A stretch of 64,000 nucleotides of DNA from Paralichthys olivaceus. Taxonomy: Eukaryota > Chordata > Actinopteri > Pleuronectiformes > Paralichthyidae. The notes beneath the pieces are model-generated. The model worked only from the letters and a program-made list of their open reading frames with translations, ran no database searches and was not told the DNA's origin. The DNA is taken from contig NC_091094.1 in assembly GCF_024713975.1 (NCBI RefSeq), forward strand, positions 18,374,501-18,438,500, given 5' to 3'. A program made the position numbers and the translations under genes. How positions within the stretch are numbered: the first letter of the stretch is position 1; every line of letters begins with the position of its first letter. This document shows positions 19,831 to 31,500 of this stretch, piece after piece.

Positions 19831-20093
19831 ACTCAAAACAGCAGATGCATTAGTCAGTCTTAAAACAGGTTATAACAATAAGCAAAAACACAGCTTGAAT
19901 CCATTATTTATTGTGCCGACTGCTCTCACAACTGCTCTCTGCTTGTGCTGTCTTGATATGATCTTTAAGAAATTTAAAGCTCAAAACAGTGATGCATCCA
20001 AGTTCTAATGAGTCAATATCAAATACAGTTTTTAACAATAAGAAGAAAGACACAGGCTAAAAGCATTGTTTACGTCTGATGCCCTCACAGCTT
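19831..20093 (+). repeat. Diverged direct duplication
   Basis: Two blocks, about 19831-19935 and 19979-20093, share in order CTCAAAACAG, ATGCAT, a central AACAATAAG, then AAACAC/AAGACACA and CATT(A/G)TTTA. They are about 148 bp apart start to start. They look like an old tandem duplication or two copies of the same repeat unit. No ORF is conserved. Confidence 0.35.
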
Positions 20094-20509
20094 ACTATCA
20101 ACTTCAGTTCACTTCTTTTCTCTTGAAATGTGTAACAGTAACTTTGCATTCTCAGTTAGTTAACCCCTGCTTCGTTCTTGCAGTCATTACAGTGCTGGAG
20201 CTACTTTAAGTTCTACACAGCTTCTGCTTTAACAATCCCTGCCAGCGCTGCCTTCTAATACCTCCAAAACTTTGCACAACATACATTCCCCAAATATTCC
20301 AGCTCATTCCACATTAGACAGTTGTACAATTTGTACCCACGTTGTAGCTAAACATAACAAACCGCTCAACAATTAAGGTCACACTATAAAACCCCAGCAT
20401 GCATGTGCAAACTTCTCTGTCTGCTAAAAACCTGTTTATGTCCTGGTTTGAATACTTTCTCAACCTCAGAATTAGCATATCCACAGCCCTTAAGCACCTT
20501 AGACATGTG

Positions 20510-20716
20510 TCATAATCTTATTAACTGTTGATTCATGTAAAGTAACTGGTAGTAAAGTGTGTGGGTGTTAGGTGCATGCTCATGGAGAGTTGATCCTTGT
20601 CCTGTGGCTTGGGCGTTCTCCAAGTCTGGCACTTGCGCTGGATCAAGCTGTTCTGCTAACAGGGATTTATTTGGCTCCACAACACCCATGTCAGACATGT
20701 ATCCGGGCCCAGCCAT
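20510..20716 (-). CDS. Possible small protein, 68 codons, unknown
   Basis: I do not recognise this ORF. It starts MAGPGYMSDMGVVEPNKSLL and continues AEQLDPAQVPDLENAQ, with plausible coding composition in the first 45 codons. An acceptor-like TTGTTTCCAAACAG ends at 20761, so the exon would run 20760 downward with a 44-nt leader. A well-formed upstream minus-strand exon lies at 21403-21348. No membrane segment, signal peptide or known motif is seen. The tail of the ORF is less convincing. It may be a real short gene, a retained fragment, or chance. Confidence 0.25.
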   Translation of the reverse strand: MAGPGYMSDMGVVEPNKSLLAEQLDPAQVPDLENAQATGQGSTLHEHAPNTHTLYYQLLYMNQQLIRL

Positions 20717-21347
20717 TTTGTGTCCTTAGATGCTCCGGCCCTTCACAGTGAGCTGGCTTGCTGTTTGGAAACAAGGAGAGTGGAAATACTTGACCCACTA
20801 AAACTGGACAAATTAGTATTCATGGCACTGGTGCAGAAATATAAATAACTTGAATAACAGATCTCATACTGACACATGCCTTAAGGACAGTCTGATTTGA
20901 CTTAAGGCTATTTTTTCCCTGTATTGTGCAAAGGGACAATACAGGACAGGTGAACCTCACATATTAGCATGCACATCCAAGCAGTAATGTGGATGCAGAT
21001 TTAGAAGACATGCATTTAAAGTGGAACACTGGTTCGTTATCGTGCACTATGCCACAATAATCAAAATAGATAAATTATTGTAAATTGAAATATTATAGAA
21101 AAGAGTTTGCTGATGCAATGTTTTGCGAAGAGTGAGATTACACATGTGAGTATTGTGGGAAATACTGTATTAAATACTGTTGTAGGATGTTTGATGTAAC
21201 CCTGAATATGACGATCTGAAGTAAATGTACAGAGGGACAGTCTTGGCAGTGTGAGCCACAGAGAGAAGTCATATGTATCCGTGCTCCTCCAACAATGAAC
21301 CAAACGTGTCCTACACATATTACAGAAAACCAGCCAGTAATACTCAC

Positions 21348-21403
21348 TGTGTCCAGTGCTACTGTGACCAGAGCCCTCAGGTGCACTAATCTCTGACCAG
21401 ACC
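21348..21403 (-). other. Candidate exon upstream of vdr (56 nt)
   Basis: The minus strand has acceptor CATGCTTTCAG (ending at 21404) and donor GACACA|GTGAGTATT (at 21347), both close to consensus. It could feed the ORF exon at 20760-20510 or be an alternative far-upstream vdr leader exon. Evidence is from splice signals only. Confidence 0.3.
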
Positions 21404-22199
21404 CTGAAAGCATGTGTGCTGATCAGCGGGCAGATGTCCTGATGTATACACTCAAACCTCGCCTGCTCTACTTTTTAAAGTTTCACTGCAATACAACACG
21501 CATTCCTGTTGTTTTGAAGAAACCCAGGATATCCTGCTGAAGGGACGATGACTGGGCTGTTCCACTCACGTCTGTCATCATGAGCTCAGCCTTCAAGCTG
21601 CTGGTCAAAACCTACACAGACTCACTTCCTCCAGGCCAATCCAGATTCTCTGAAGATTGAATGGAGAAATTGGATCAGCTGTGGATGCCACCGTCTTAAC
21701 CCAGCAAAACTGTTGATTACGGTGTTGATTTGAATTCCATCATGCTCAGGGACCATGTCCGAGCATGTGCAACTGAATCCTGTGCGTGCTGACAGGCAGT
21801 CTGCTGGTGGTGAAGACAGGCATTTGTGTCACTCTTTTTCTCAGCACTGCGGACAACCAGGCCCACGCCAATTCCCCCCTGCTCACACATAACAGTGGAC
21901 CAGCACATTCTCTCTGTCATCAGTTTGAGAATGACAATACAACCATCACCGCAGACTCTGAATTTGCATGTATTTCTGACTTTCATTAGTAGCCTGAAAC
22001 ATTATCCACAGAAGAGAAATGTATCACTTTACTTTACTTTACATTACTTGTATAATTCAACATATACCAGTTATGGTTCAAAATAACAATTGCTGGTGGA
22101 AATCATATCAAAATAATCAAATTACTCATAAACGGTATTTTAAGTCATACAAACAAGCAACCTGATTTCACATTTCTCAAATACCTGCATACTGCATAT

Positions 22200-22765
22200 A
22201 AGGTGGAGGTGAGGCGCTTACTATGGCGCCAGGACAACTAGCTGAATGAGATGATTGCAGATTTAAGGAAGCAGGTGATGAGAAGCGCCCTGAAGCTCAT
22301 CAATATGCCTTAAGTGGAGCCTGTCAGCAGTTTCCAGTTCCTTTGGGTCAGCGATAGAGGGTAATGTTGACACAGAAATTCAGCACAGCTCCACAGATCC
22401 TCAGCACTATCCACATGTGCTGCACCGAGATTATCTGTAGCAGCTGCATCACCGTGTGGCGTTGCGCTGCACCACCCTGGACCGTAAAGCTGTGCAGCAG
22501 GTGATCCAAACAGCATAGTTCCTCAAAGGCAATAAACCGGATGTGTACCACAGGCGATGCTTGAGGCCCACAAAATCATACAGGACCACATCTGTCCTAA
22601 CCTCAAACCATGCAGTCTTATACCCTCTAGAAAAACATGAACAGAGTATTGTTTTCAGAGGCCGGCAGGTTCAGGACAGTGTCGTCCTCAAAACCATTAA
22701 CATCCAAATATCCCTCACTCACTCATATCCTTTGTTCACTGTTCTATCCTGCATGCTACCATTTT
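22200..22765 (+). mobile_element. Decayed LINE 3' ORF remnant
   Basis: The plus strand keeps recognisable pieces of a fish LINE reverse-transcriptase C-terminal region. These are GTGGAGCCTGTCAGCAGTTT followed by CCAGTTCCTTTGGGTCAGC, then AGCAGCTGCATCACCGTGTG, and AGGCCCACAAAATCATACAG. They occur in the expected order of the family (VSSFQFLGV..., SSCITVW..., ARKIIQ...). Frameshifts and stops interrupt it, so it is a dead copy. No target-site duplication was identified. Confidence 0.65.
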
Positions 22766-23901
22766 TAACCCCCCTTTCAATAATGATTAAAAACTTTTAA
22801 AATTGGGTTGCTTGTTAATTTATTGTAATTCTGTCGCTGGATTCTCTAGCAATTAAAAGTATCTTATTAACATAACACTAAACTTTAAGCTTCATAAAAA
22901 TGAAATATCCAAGTCAAGTTTAAGTACCTCAAAACCATTATTAAGTATTCCTGTAAATGTACTTAAGTTTTATCCTTGCTCTAAGGTCTAAGCAATTAAG
23001 AGTAATTTGATAAAATAATTGATTCTCTAATAAAGCATAAATAATTTGGTATACATGCAAAAAATATATTTTTTTTTAATAAATGCAAGTAGGTATAGGT
23101 ATTAGGTATATTATAAGAGTCTGTTATAAGATTGAGCGGCACACATAAAAACACAACATATTTAGGTTTAAATACTTATAGTAGTGCTGTGCGATTTTTT
23201 ACTCAAATAAACAGATGTCCCTTCTTGTCTTCAAAGTATTATGTTGCAGAAAAAGTGGAGCATTGTTGAAATTCCTTTGTCTTCTTTAAATATTTACTCT
23301 AGAGACCAGTGGTTATTTTTCTTTTTTATAATTCCTCAGCTCATAGCCAAGATGGAGGTGGACGCTGTTCCTGGACTCCTACTGTGTTTACACTCTGTGC
23401 AGCACAAAAATAACAAGACCTATTGAAACCAGATATCACATGTGCAACAGGACCAGCTCTCAGATTTAATGATGCAGTGGGACTGAGAGTGATATTTGAT
23501 TCACACACAGAAATCTTAAAACCTCACATTGGCTCTACCAGTCTCCTCTGTGAGCTGCAACGTGGAGACCTGACTCACTTCACAAGGACCGGCGTGGTCC
23601 ATCAGAGTTCCTCTAGTTCCCCCTTCTGGGAGGGTGAGGGACACCACTCACCCCCTTTCACATTATTATCGCACACAAGCTTTAACAACACCACAGAGCT
23701 AAATCTTTCAGTGTTATGTTTTTCAAAATGGCACAGAGGAAGTCAGCCATGGATCACTGAGTGTTGGCCAATGAATGCAATGCAACCGGTAGAGCTGGTC
23801 CAAAGCATGAAAACATTTGTCCAAACTTGCAAGAATGGTAATGAGAATGGTTAAAAATTCCATTGATTTTAGACTAAATGAAGAAAAAATCATTCCCAAC
23901 G

Positions 23902-24110
23902 CCAAGGAGGTTATTTTCACTTCTGTCCATTTGTTTGTTTGTTTGTTAGCCAGAATAAAATAAAATAATGAAAGGATTTTCACGAAACTTGTAGGAAGGA
24001 TGGGCCAAGGGAGAACACATACAATTTTGGCGCCAGTCCAGACAAAGATGCCGATCACTTTGTTTAACATTATGAAAATGTTTTTTAAATGTCCACTGAT
24101 TTCCCAGAGA
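23902..24110 (+). repeat. Dispersed repeat family A, copy
   Basis: Modules are AAGGAGGTTATTTTCAC, TTTGTTTGTTTGTTTG, GATTTTCACGAAACTTG, GGAAGGATGGGCCAAG and ACTTTGTTTAACATTATG, in that order. The same order occurs at 37955-38225 and 29725-29996. It is a very common type of noncoding interspersed repeat in fish. Confidence 0.65.
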
Positions 24111-24117
24111 ATAAACA

Positions 24118-24215
24118 AACAAAGGGTTTTTGGGGATTGGCTCCAGCTCCCCCCAGCGACCCTCAAAGGATAAGGGGTATGGATCAAAAATGGATGGATG
24201 GATGGTTTTATGTAC
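24118..24215 (+). mobile_element. Retroelement 3' tail with ATGGATGG repeats
   Basis: GGGGATTGGCTCCAGC, CCCCAGCGACCCTCAAAGGA, TAAGGGGTATGGATCAAAAA and then (TGGA)n form the characteristic 3' end of a widespread fish retroelement (RTE/L2-like by memory). It directly abuts the family A copy. Class is inferred from the tail only. Confidence 0.65.
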
Positions 24216-24282
24216 CCCAACTCGTACAATTTAGATACAATCATCATGCAAGGGCTGGATATGAGCAATGTCACAGTGTATA

Positions 24283-24290
24283 GACACACA

Positions 24291-24325
<35 letters not shown>

Positions 24326-24330
24326 TCACA
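24283..24330 (+). repeat. (AC)n microsatellite
   Basis: This is an almost pure AC run with a few CG interruptions (ACACGCGCACAC). Confidence 0.9.
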
Positions 24331-24389
24331 CACGCACAGCATCTCTCTGGGGGCTGCTGCTGCACAGAGATGCCCTTGACCTGTGACGC

Positions 24390-24760
24390 CCAGTAGTGTT
24401 GCCACAGGGGGCGCTGCAGGAGATGTGGCGGGGTAGAGGCTCTTCACTGGCAGGAAGAAGAAGGAAAGGATGCGTACTGGATGACGTTCAGAGAAAGTTC
24501 GGACGCTACAAGTGTTTTATGCGCTGACAGGAGTCACACTGAGGCGTCGACCTGTGTGTTTCACCACAGAAATCTCCAGTCTGCCCGCAAGAGCTCGACG
24601 TTCTGTACAAGTCGGTGGATTTGTGCGTTAAACACGAGCTGAGGCAGGTTCTACTGTCCGACGCAGCTTTCTGCTGAGTTACGTTACCTCATCCGGGTTA
24701 GCTTAGGTTAGTTAGTTAGCTAAATAACATTGCCGAAACACGGGGAGGTAAAGCTTCATT
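24390..24760 (+). other. GC-elevated segment, possible noncoding first exon
   Basis: Between the repeats and the tRNA gene lies a CG-containing unique stretch. It includes ATGTGGCGGGG, CATCCGGGTTAGC and CCGAAACACGGGGAG, the last followed by the donor-like GTAAAG at about 24749. No ORF is present. It could be the promoter and first exon of a noncoding plus-strand transcript, or simply the flank of the tRNA gene. Confidence 0.2.
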
Positions 24761-24853
24761 ATTCAACTCGACTTAGAGTACTGTGTAGGAATAGTTGTTT
24801 GAATACCGTTTGAGAGGGTTTAAGTACCTTAAGGTTGCTCACACACTGCACGT

Positions 24854-24925
24854 GGTCCCATGGTGTAATGGTTAGCACTCTGGACTTTGAATCCAGCGAT
24901 CCGAGTTCAAATCTCGGTGGGACCT
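24854..24925 (+). tRNA. tRNA-Gln (anticodon UUG)
   Basis: The complete 72-nt cloverleaf has acceptor stem GGTCCCA pairing TGGGACC (24918-24924) with discriminator T, and D arm containing TGGTGTAATGGTTAGCA. Anticodon stem CTGGA/TCCAG encloses the loop CTTTGAA (anticodon TTG, reads CAA). The T arm is CCGAG-TTCAAAT-CTCGG. Internal A and B boxes are intact. A Pol III TTTT terminator follows at 24931-24934. CCA is not encoded, as normal in eukaryotes, and there is no intron. It looks functional and is the only tRNA in the window. Confidence 0.97.
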
Positions 24926-24934
24926 CATCCTTTT

Positions 24935-26718
24935 CTCCTCGATCTGCAGGTTATGCAGGCTTCCAAACAGTGAATCCGCCTCCTCCATGCTGGTGCACGG
25001 TACACTGACAAAGCGTCAAATCATATATTTTTTCACAGATGGTTTCTGTCATTTTAGTTCAGGTTTTAGCTCTTATTACACTCGCTTTTGCCATAGGTTT
25101 GTTTTTCATTTGTGTGAAAGCTGACACCGCATTCACTCTATAGTTTCCTTCTTTATCATTCTGTATTTATCTGGGTTTCAGTCTCAACAACTCCTGCATA
25201 CATGTGTCAACCTATTTCAAACATTGAAACCTCAAAATGTTCAGCTCCTTTGGAACATCTCTGTTTCTTCTATCAGTTCCTCACACTTTTTAAATATGCA
25301 GCCTTCCCTCAAATATTTGTAATTTACGGGTCTTTTTTCGAATAAGGTAAGGATATGGAGACACATGCTTTTACTCTTTGTTATGTGACATGGTCCTGAC
25401 ATTTCAGCTTGATTCAACAAAACATTTCAGAACTCAGCATTTACAGCTTATTTCATTTTATTTATTAGATACTGTAAAAATGGGGTGAAATGTCATGATT
25501 GACAGACGAGGCCGACTCGTGATTGGTCAACAGGACCCTGGATATCGTGGCTTCATCCCCTTATCGCTATTGTGCAGATTCTGGCTCCAAAATAACAAGA
25601 TGGCAGCGTTTGTATCTGAGGTATTTAGGCTTCATTTCTGTATAGTGGGAGAAAGTGGATACACGTCGTCCGTCTTTATACAGTCTATAAATTCCATATA
25701 AAAAGGACATAGTGACCAACCAGTTTGCAAATAAGTAATGAAATATTTGACACAAACCTATTAAATGATCAAGCACACATTTTTATTTTGTGTCCTTTTA
25801 TTTCTTTTACGTTCTTGTCAAATATGACAAAGCCTACACCATTCTTTCTCCGCCATCTCTGAGGCCGTAAATATATTACTTCTTTTACATAAAATCCATT
25901 ATGAAAAAAAATGATTGTGCTGAAGTCATCTAAATACTGTCTCAGTTTATAGAAAATACAAAAACTCATCAACAAAAAGACATTGATAAAAACATCCCCT
26001 GCTTCCATGGCATCTTTACTTTTACAAAGTGAAAGGTTTTAATTATTTGTAACTGTAGAAAATATTAAATATAAATATTAAAATCCGGTCCATGACCTTT
26101 TTAATTAATTAATTCTGTGTTAAGGCTAATCTCCCTTTCACTTTCCCATGTGGTAGGAAACCACACCACATTTTGTTATAGCATCTCCCTGTCTGTTTTA
26201 AATTGTAGGTAGGTTCAGCATAATACACTGCCTGTGGGTATCGATTAAACAAAAATTCAAAAATACTTTTCATTGTAGTTTCACTTTTGGTTTACATGTT
26301 TTTCTTTCTTTCTTTTTTTACACAACACCTTTCCTTTAAACACTTTCTTAACCTTTCTCACACTGCATGAGGAGCAAAATTGCAACTGCCCCACTTCAAA
26401 CATGACTCTCCCCTTCTAATGCGTTGCTGAAAACCTTCTGAACCATCGTCTCTCTAACTTTGAATGTTGATGTAGAGAAAGTTAAACAGAAATGCCATTG
26501 TGGCAAATGTTTTGTCGTGCAGTTTGTTGTACATCATATGAAGAGTTTGTAACATAGAAACACATTTCACACACAAAAAAGTGTTTGAATCTCATTTGGC
26601 AAATATTACATTTTGGCTTTGGCTTATCAAACTATTCCTCTGTAAACTGACATATATAATCTCTTAAGTGTCTCTCCCACATCCCCACCAGTCCATCTTG
26701 TCAGATTCTTCTGCTCTC
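24935..26718. other. Intergenic sequence and tns2 3'UTR
   Basis: No ORF of interest is present. The tns2 3'UTR must begin at 26718 and run leftward on the minus strand. A possible AATAAA poly(A) signal on minus lies at 25787-25782 (TTTATT on plus). If used, the 3'UTR would be about 0.9 kb. Much of 26040-26600 is AT-rich and unremarkable. Confidence 0.4.
25490..25692 (+). mobile_element. MITE family B, truncated copy
   Basis: The segment ends with GTCGTCCGTCTTTATACAGTC and carries CATGATTGACAG, GATTGGTCAACAGG, AAGATGGCAGCG and AGTGGGAGAAAGTGG. The same order is present at 45970-46112. Only the right half is present. It is nonautonomous, with no transposase. Confidence 0.6.
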
Positions 26719-28594
26719 TTATCTCCGCAGCTGTGGTCCCAGCATGACTTTGTTGATAAAGTTGACAATGGCGACAGCTGGCTGCTCGGGGTCCATCTCT
26801 GCAAACAGGTGACAGACATTTTCCGTGGTACTGCCCGTCCGCCTGGCCACAAAGCCGAACATCCTGCAGAGAAAAAGCAGACAAGAGAAGTCGAACGACT
26901 GGAGAGTAAAAAGTATTTGACACTGAAAGAAACCCCAGAGTAAAACATCAGATTGTTGTGAGTAATCGCCATGCAAAGTAACACAATTTATAGCTGATAT
27001 CACACAACCAAGAAGAACACACAGAGACACAAACACTTACTTTCTTGATGTGCTATCAGAATTAGTCCACCTGAAGCACGGGCACACAACGAGACACAGA
27101 GACAAAATGCAGGAAGACATGAATAACAAGGACATAGAGACTGTTTTGTCAAACTAGGCAACAACTGGCACTTCTCATACCCATTCACCTCTCAGAGTAA
27201 AAAAAAAAAAACAGACGAGCAAACAACAGAGGGAACTTATATTTATAAAATATAAGCCAATACAAGATGTATGCATTCAATTCAATTATTGAATATTGAA
27301 TCTTGAATTGAATGTATGCTGCAGCAAGCACAAGTGTATTACTCGCTTTGGTGAAGATAATCAGCAGTAACATGTTCAAGCACAGGTATGGTTTTTTTTC
27401 AAATCAAAAGGGTTTGTTTCTTACCTCTTGTCTTGGGGGTCAAGACTGCTGAAAGTGACAGTGCTGATTGGGTAGTGTCTCCTGAAGAACAGTCTGCAGA
27501 CAACAATAACAAACAATATAGCTCATCTGTCTTTAGGTTTAGTTTTATGAACAATGTCTGAAAGGTTTTCTATGAAACTGATGCACGCTCTGTCATGCAC
27601 CAGTAATTTGATGCAATAAAAAAAACCCTTTTTAAATAGAATAACCAATGACCAACCATTTATATGAATACAAGTGTGTGATAGATGCTCTGGCTAATAA
27701 GTGGGATGGGGTAATAAAACAATATCAATATAATTTTCATAGGATATAATGCTTGTAAGATAAGATAAGATCAGCTTTATTGATCCCATGATAGGGAAAG
27801 AGATTGCACGTTTTATAAAAATAGATTGAAATTAAATTAGATAAAATTACAGACAATATGTAAAGAATATACACCTTTAATGACAGATGGAAATATTATC
27901 TGTAGAAAAATGTACTTGGGTAAATTGCAGTGGTACAGTATGATTGCACGAGGATGTATACTGTATTTGTGCATTATTGAAATAGATGTATAAATATATA
28001 TGCATATATATACTGACATTGTGTAAGCACAGAATATCAGTCAACTGATATGAACATTTTATCTTGATATGATATTTGACCATATCGCCCAGCCCCAATA
28101 CCAAGCAAGGCTATTGTGTCTGAGATGCACCTTCTTTTGCTGTCCGTCAGAGTGATCCCCTGAGAGGACACTTTAAAGTGGACCACTGTCGCCACTGGAC
28201 GTGGACTCAGAGCCAAAGTGCACTTGGTTGCCTTGGAAACTGCCTCAGGCCCCGTCAGCGATTCGGTTTCCACTGAGTTCAGGTAAAGCACGTTGCAACC
28301 TGGGTTAACAAGCAGATGAGAAAACTTATATAAGTCACATAAACAAACTGTACAGTTTGTGTGGTATTATTGGTCGTTGCTACATAAATATGAGGCCTCA
28401 GTGGTCTCTGCTGGTCAAAAGAAGGAACTGCAACCACTGCTCAACACGGGATTCAGCATCTGTTGAAGTTCATCCAACAACAGAATCACCAAAAACTAAA
28501 CAAGCTCATGCAATACCTGCTCCTTGTTTGAGGAGGTCGGCTGCTGTGCTGGTGTTTGTTGCACTCTGCATCTCTTGAAGTTCCCCGACCAGAT
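26719..28594 (-). CDS. tns2: tns2 PTB domain exons and stop
   Basis: Exons are 28594-28517 ([20 protein letters not shown]), 28299-28131 ([20 protein letters not shown] ...), 27493-27425 ([20 protein letters not shown]), 27070-27041 (a 30-nt microexon, WTNSDSTSR) and 26863-26719 ([20 protein letters not shown] ... VMLGPQLRR, stop TAA at 26721-26719). In tensins this PTB domain binds integrin beta NPxY tails. Confidence 0.95.
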
Positions 28595-31500
28595 CTGAAA
28601 CATCAAAGTCTCCAGTTACATAACAGCACTGTCTAATTATTGAGGATCCAGACTGTAGCTGCTGTGAAGAGAAGTCATTTATATGTTCTCCCGTAGTAGA
28701 TGTAGCTGAAAAGACTGATATTTGATTTTAACTGTAAAAACAATGAGGCTGATATGACCTTTTTCTGGGATGCGGAGGGCACAGGGCAGAGAGATGGGTG
28801 TAATTGAATGCTGGTACACCAGGGCAGATAAACTTCCTGCAACAGAAGAAGTCAACAAAAGAAAATGGTTAAAATATATATATATTTTGTATTAACGCAT
28901 ATATTACGGAAATAGGTACAAAAATAGTAAATAAGGGTCTGTGAAGGAAATAAACAAAACTTTTGTCTAGTTCTTACAGGTTAAGACTCTCCGAGTCAGT
29001 ATTTCATACAGAACTAAATATGTGAAACGCATTATGACAGTTGTCTACCACAACTGACCGAAGTAGGACTCGTTCTGACAGCCCTTGATCTTCACTCCCC
29101 GTGGCCCAGTCTCGATGAGGAAATGTCTCACCAGCTGTTCCAGAGGATCCCCTGGGTGAGAGAGGAGAGGAGAGGAGGCTTGTGAGGAGGGAGGCAGCGA
29201 TGAAAAAATAAGGCTGACTGTCTAAAGCAGAGAACATTCGTTTAGGATGCATGATTCTGTTGATTCCAGTGACAACATAAACCATATCGTCACTGCTTTT
29301 GTTTTTCATTTCATGCAGGAACAGAATAGAACAGAAGTACATGAAAAGGTTTGATCCATCATTAACATTCTCTGTTTGAATGCATGAGAATAATGAATAT
29401 GACTGATTAAATACATTTGGGTAACTACTGACATCACATTTCTAAATATATTGTATTGAATGTGACTGTGGTGTGTATTATAATCGTTTTCACAGCAGAT
29501 ATTTCGACTTGTGGTAGTAGGAAATGACTCACTTCTATTCAACTGTTGCAGTAAGCCATGACAATGAGTCAATTTGAACAGTACAGGACAGAAACTGAAG
29601 CAGCTAAATGAAATGAAGCCATTATTCGATTTAACCATGTGGTTTTGGGCAGCCAGCTCCTTCCTATATTTCCTTCCTTTATCTCTTTTATTCTTTTTCT
29701 TTGCCGTTAGTCTTTTTGTTTCTGACTTGTTATCAGGATAACACAAAAACTACAGAACCAATTTCCGTGAAACTAAACAGAACAGTGAGGTATCGGCCAA
29801 GAAAGAACCCTTTAAATTAGTTTACGGTTTCTTAAACATTGCCAGATGATTTTTGTGGATTACTCAAGAATGAATGTTGGAAAAAAATTGGCATTTAGAG
29901 AACTCAATTTGTGTGTGCGATTTGTTGCAGTTTGATTGAATTAAAGAGAACCTTTTAGGCCTCGCTGGAGGTATCAGCTCTACTGAGTGCCTTTGTAGTA
30001 TTAACAATACATTCATACCTTTGCTCCCAGTGATGTTGGCATTAGGAGGAGGGGTGGCCACTTTGAGGGCCAGACCGTACGCCCCCTGGAAGGAGTTACT
30101 GTCTCTGATAAGAAAGGTTCCTGGTTCCTTGTCCTTCAACACAGCTATAGCTATGGTAGAGAGGACAGGTTAGAGTGTGGGTGGTGTAAAATAACTCCAG
30201 TAATTACAGAAGACTGGATTACTTGCTAAAGGTAAATACAAACATTAATTTTCTCAACAATCCTCACCTTGGTCTCTGGAGATACCTGGTTTGTACCAGT
30301 ACTTGGAGCTATCCTGGACAAACTTAGCATTAACTCTGATCTCTGCCTCGTCCTTGTAGCTACACTGTGCAGACCCTCGTCTCTGCTGTCCGACCACGGA
30401 AGAGAAACTGACATGGTGTGTTGGGGAAGGAGCTGAGGAGACTCTCAGAAGAGAGTTGTGTGCGTTCAGGGATCCTGCAGAGGAGGAGAGGCGTTTCTTC
30501 TCCGGGAGTGGTGGCTGGATGGCGGGGATGGTGACTGCAGTGTACCCCGTGTACGGGACATGGGGGACATTCAGTAATGGGTAGTAATAAGATGCTAAGG
30601 GAAATGTGGGTGTGTTATAACCTTCAGGAACAGGTGATGGAGGTTTGTGGTCAGCTGAGCTGTCTTTGTCTGGAGTCAGTCTATGGCCTGCTGTGTCTGT
30701 CGCCAATGGGGAGTGCTGGGGAGAAGACTGCAGCTCTGGGGAGCCAATAAGAGAATTTGGGGAAGTGGTGGAGGGGCTAGAACTGAGACTGGCTGATGGG
30801 TTCACAGCTACACTATCGGATGGAGTATCGCTGGGAAGAGCAGCACCATTGAGTTGCATTTGGACCGGGGTGATGATGACTGCAGCGTAACTCGAAGTAT
30901 GTAACTGGTTAGATCCCTGGGTGCTTCCTGTGATCTTGGCTGCACCATCAGAACTCGCACTCTGCTCAGTTGATGGTTGTGATGAGATTATAGATATGCT
31001 GGAAGTTTGGTTTTGTGTTTCTGTTGGTGTTGTGCTAGTTTTGTTAATATTTGTGTTGGATTCGTGCTGTGCAGGGGATTCTTGGCATTGAGGAGCGCTG
31101 TCAGCCGTTACCCTGGGGACGAAACATGAAAAAATAAGAGAATTATCCACATATACAGATACATATCATTTTCAGTATGAGTGGGAATCCAAAAGAAAGT
31201 TTAACGCACCTGTCTTCAGTTTGTGTGGGGCTGCTGCTACCAATTATTGTGTAATCATGATCAGAGTCCAGTCCGGGGGTGCTTGATGGGCCATTAGAGT
31301 CTGATTTACCCTCTGAACCTTGGGATACGTCATCCTCTGCCTCAGTTTTTGCCTTTTCCACTTCAAAAAGCGAAATGTAAGATGAGATTTATTTATAACA
31401 AAACAATCAGAAAAATAAGAAGTAAATAAATTCTCACTGTATCCGTCATTCACCTTCAGCCTGCTGCTGTTCTCTGGATTTAGATGGCGTCTCAGGCAGT

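Larger units (their letters stand above)
18500..24400. other. Intergenic region vdr-tns2, left part
   Basis: Apart from the repeats and candidate exons listed separately, I see only AT-rich unique sequence with no supported gene. A TATAAATA motif at about 18954 on plus has no recognisable gene downstream. Confidence 0.6.

Noticed and set aside
22200..22765. Possible functional reverse transcriptase
   Set aside because: Only short conserved words remain, in different frames with stops; a dead fragment.
23723..24325. 200-codon minus-strand ORF
   Set aside because: It spans two dispersed repeats and an (AC)n run (N-terminal VCVCVC), so it is chance opening across repeats.
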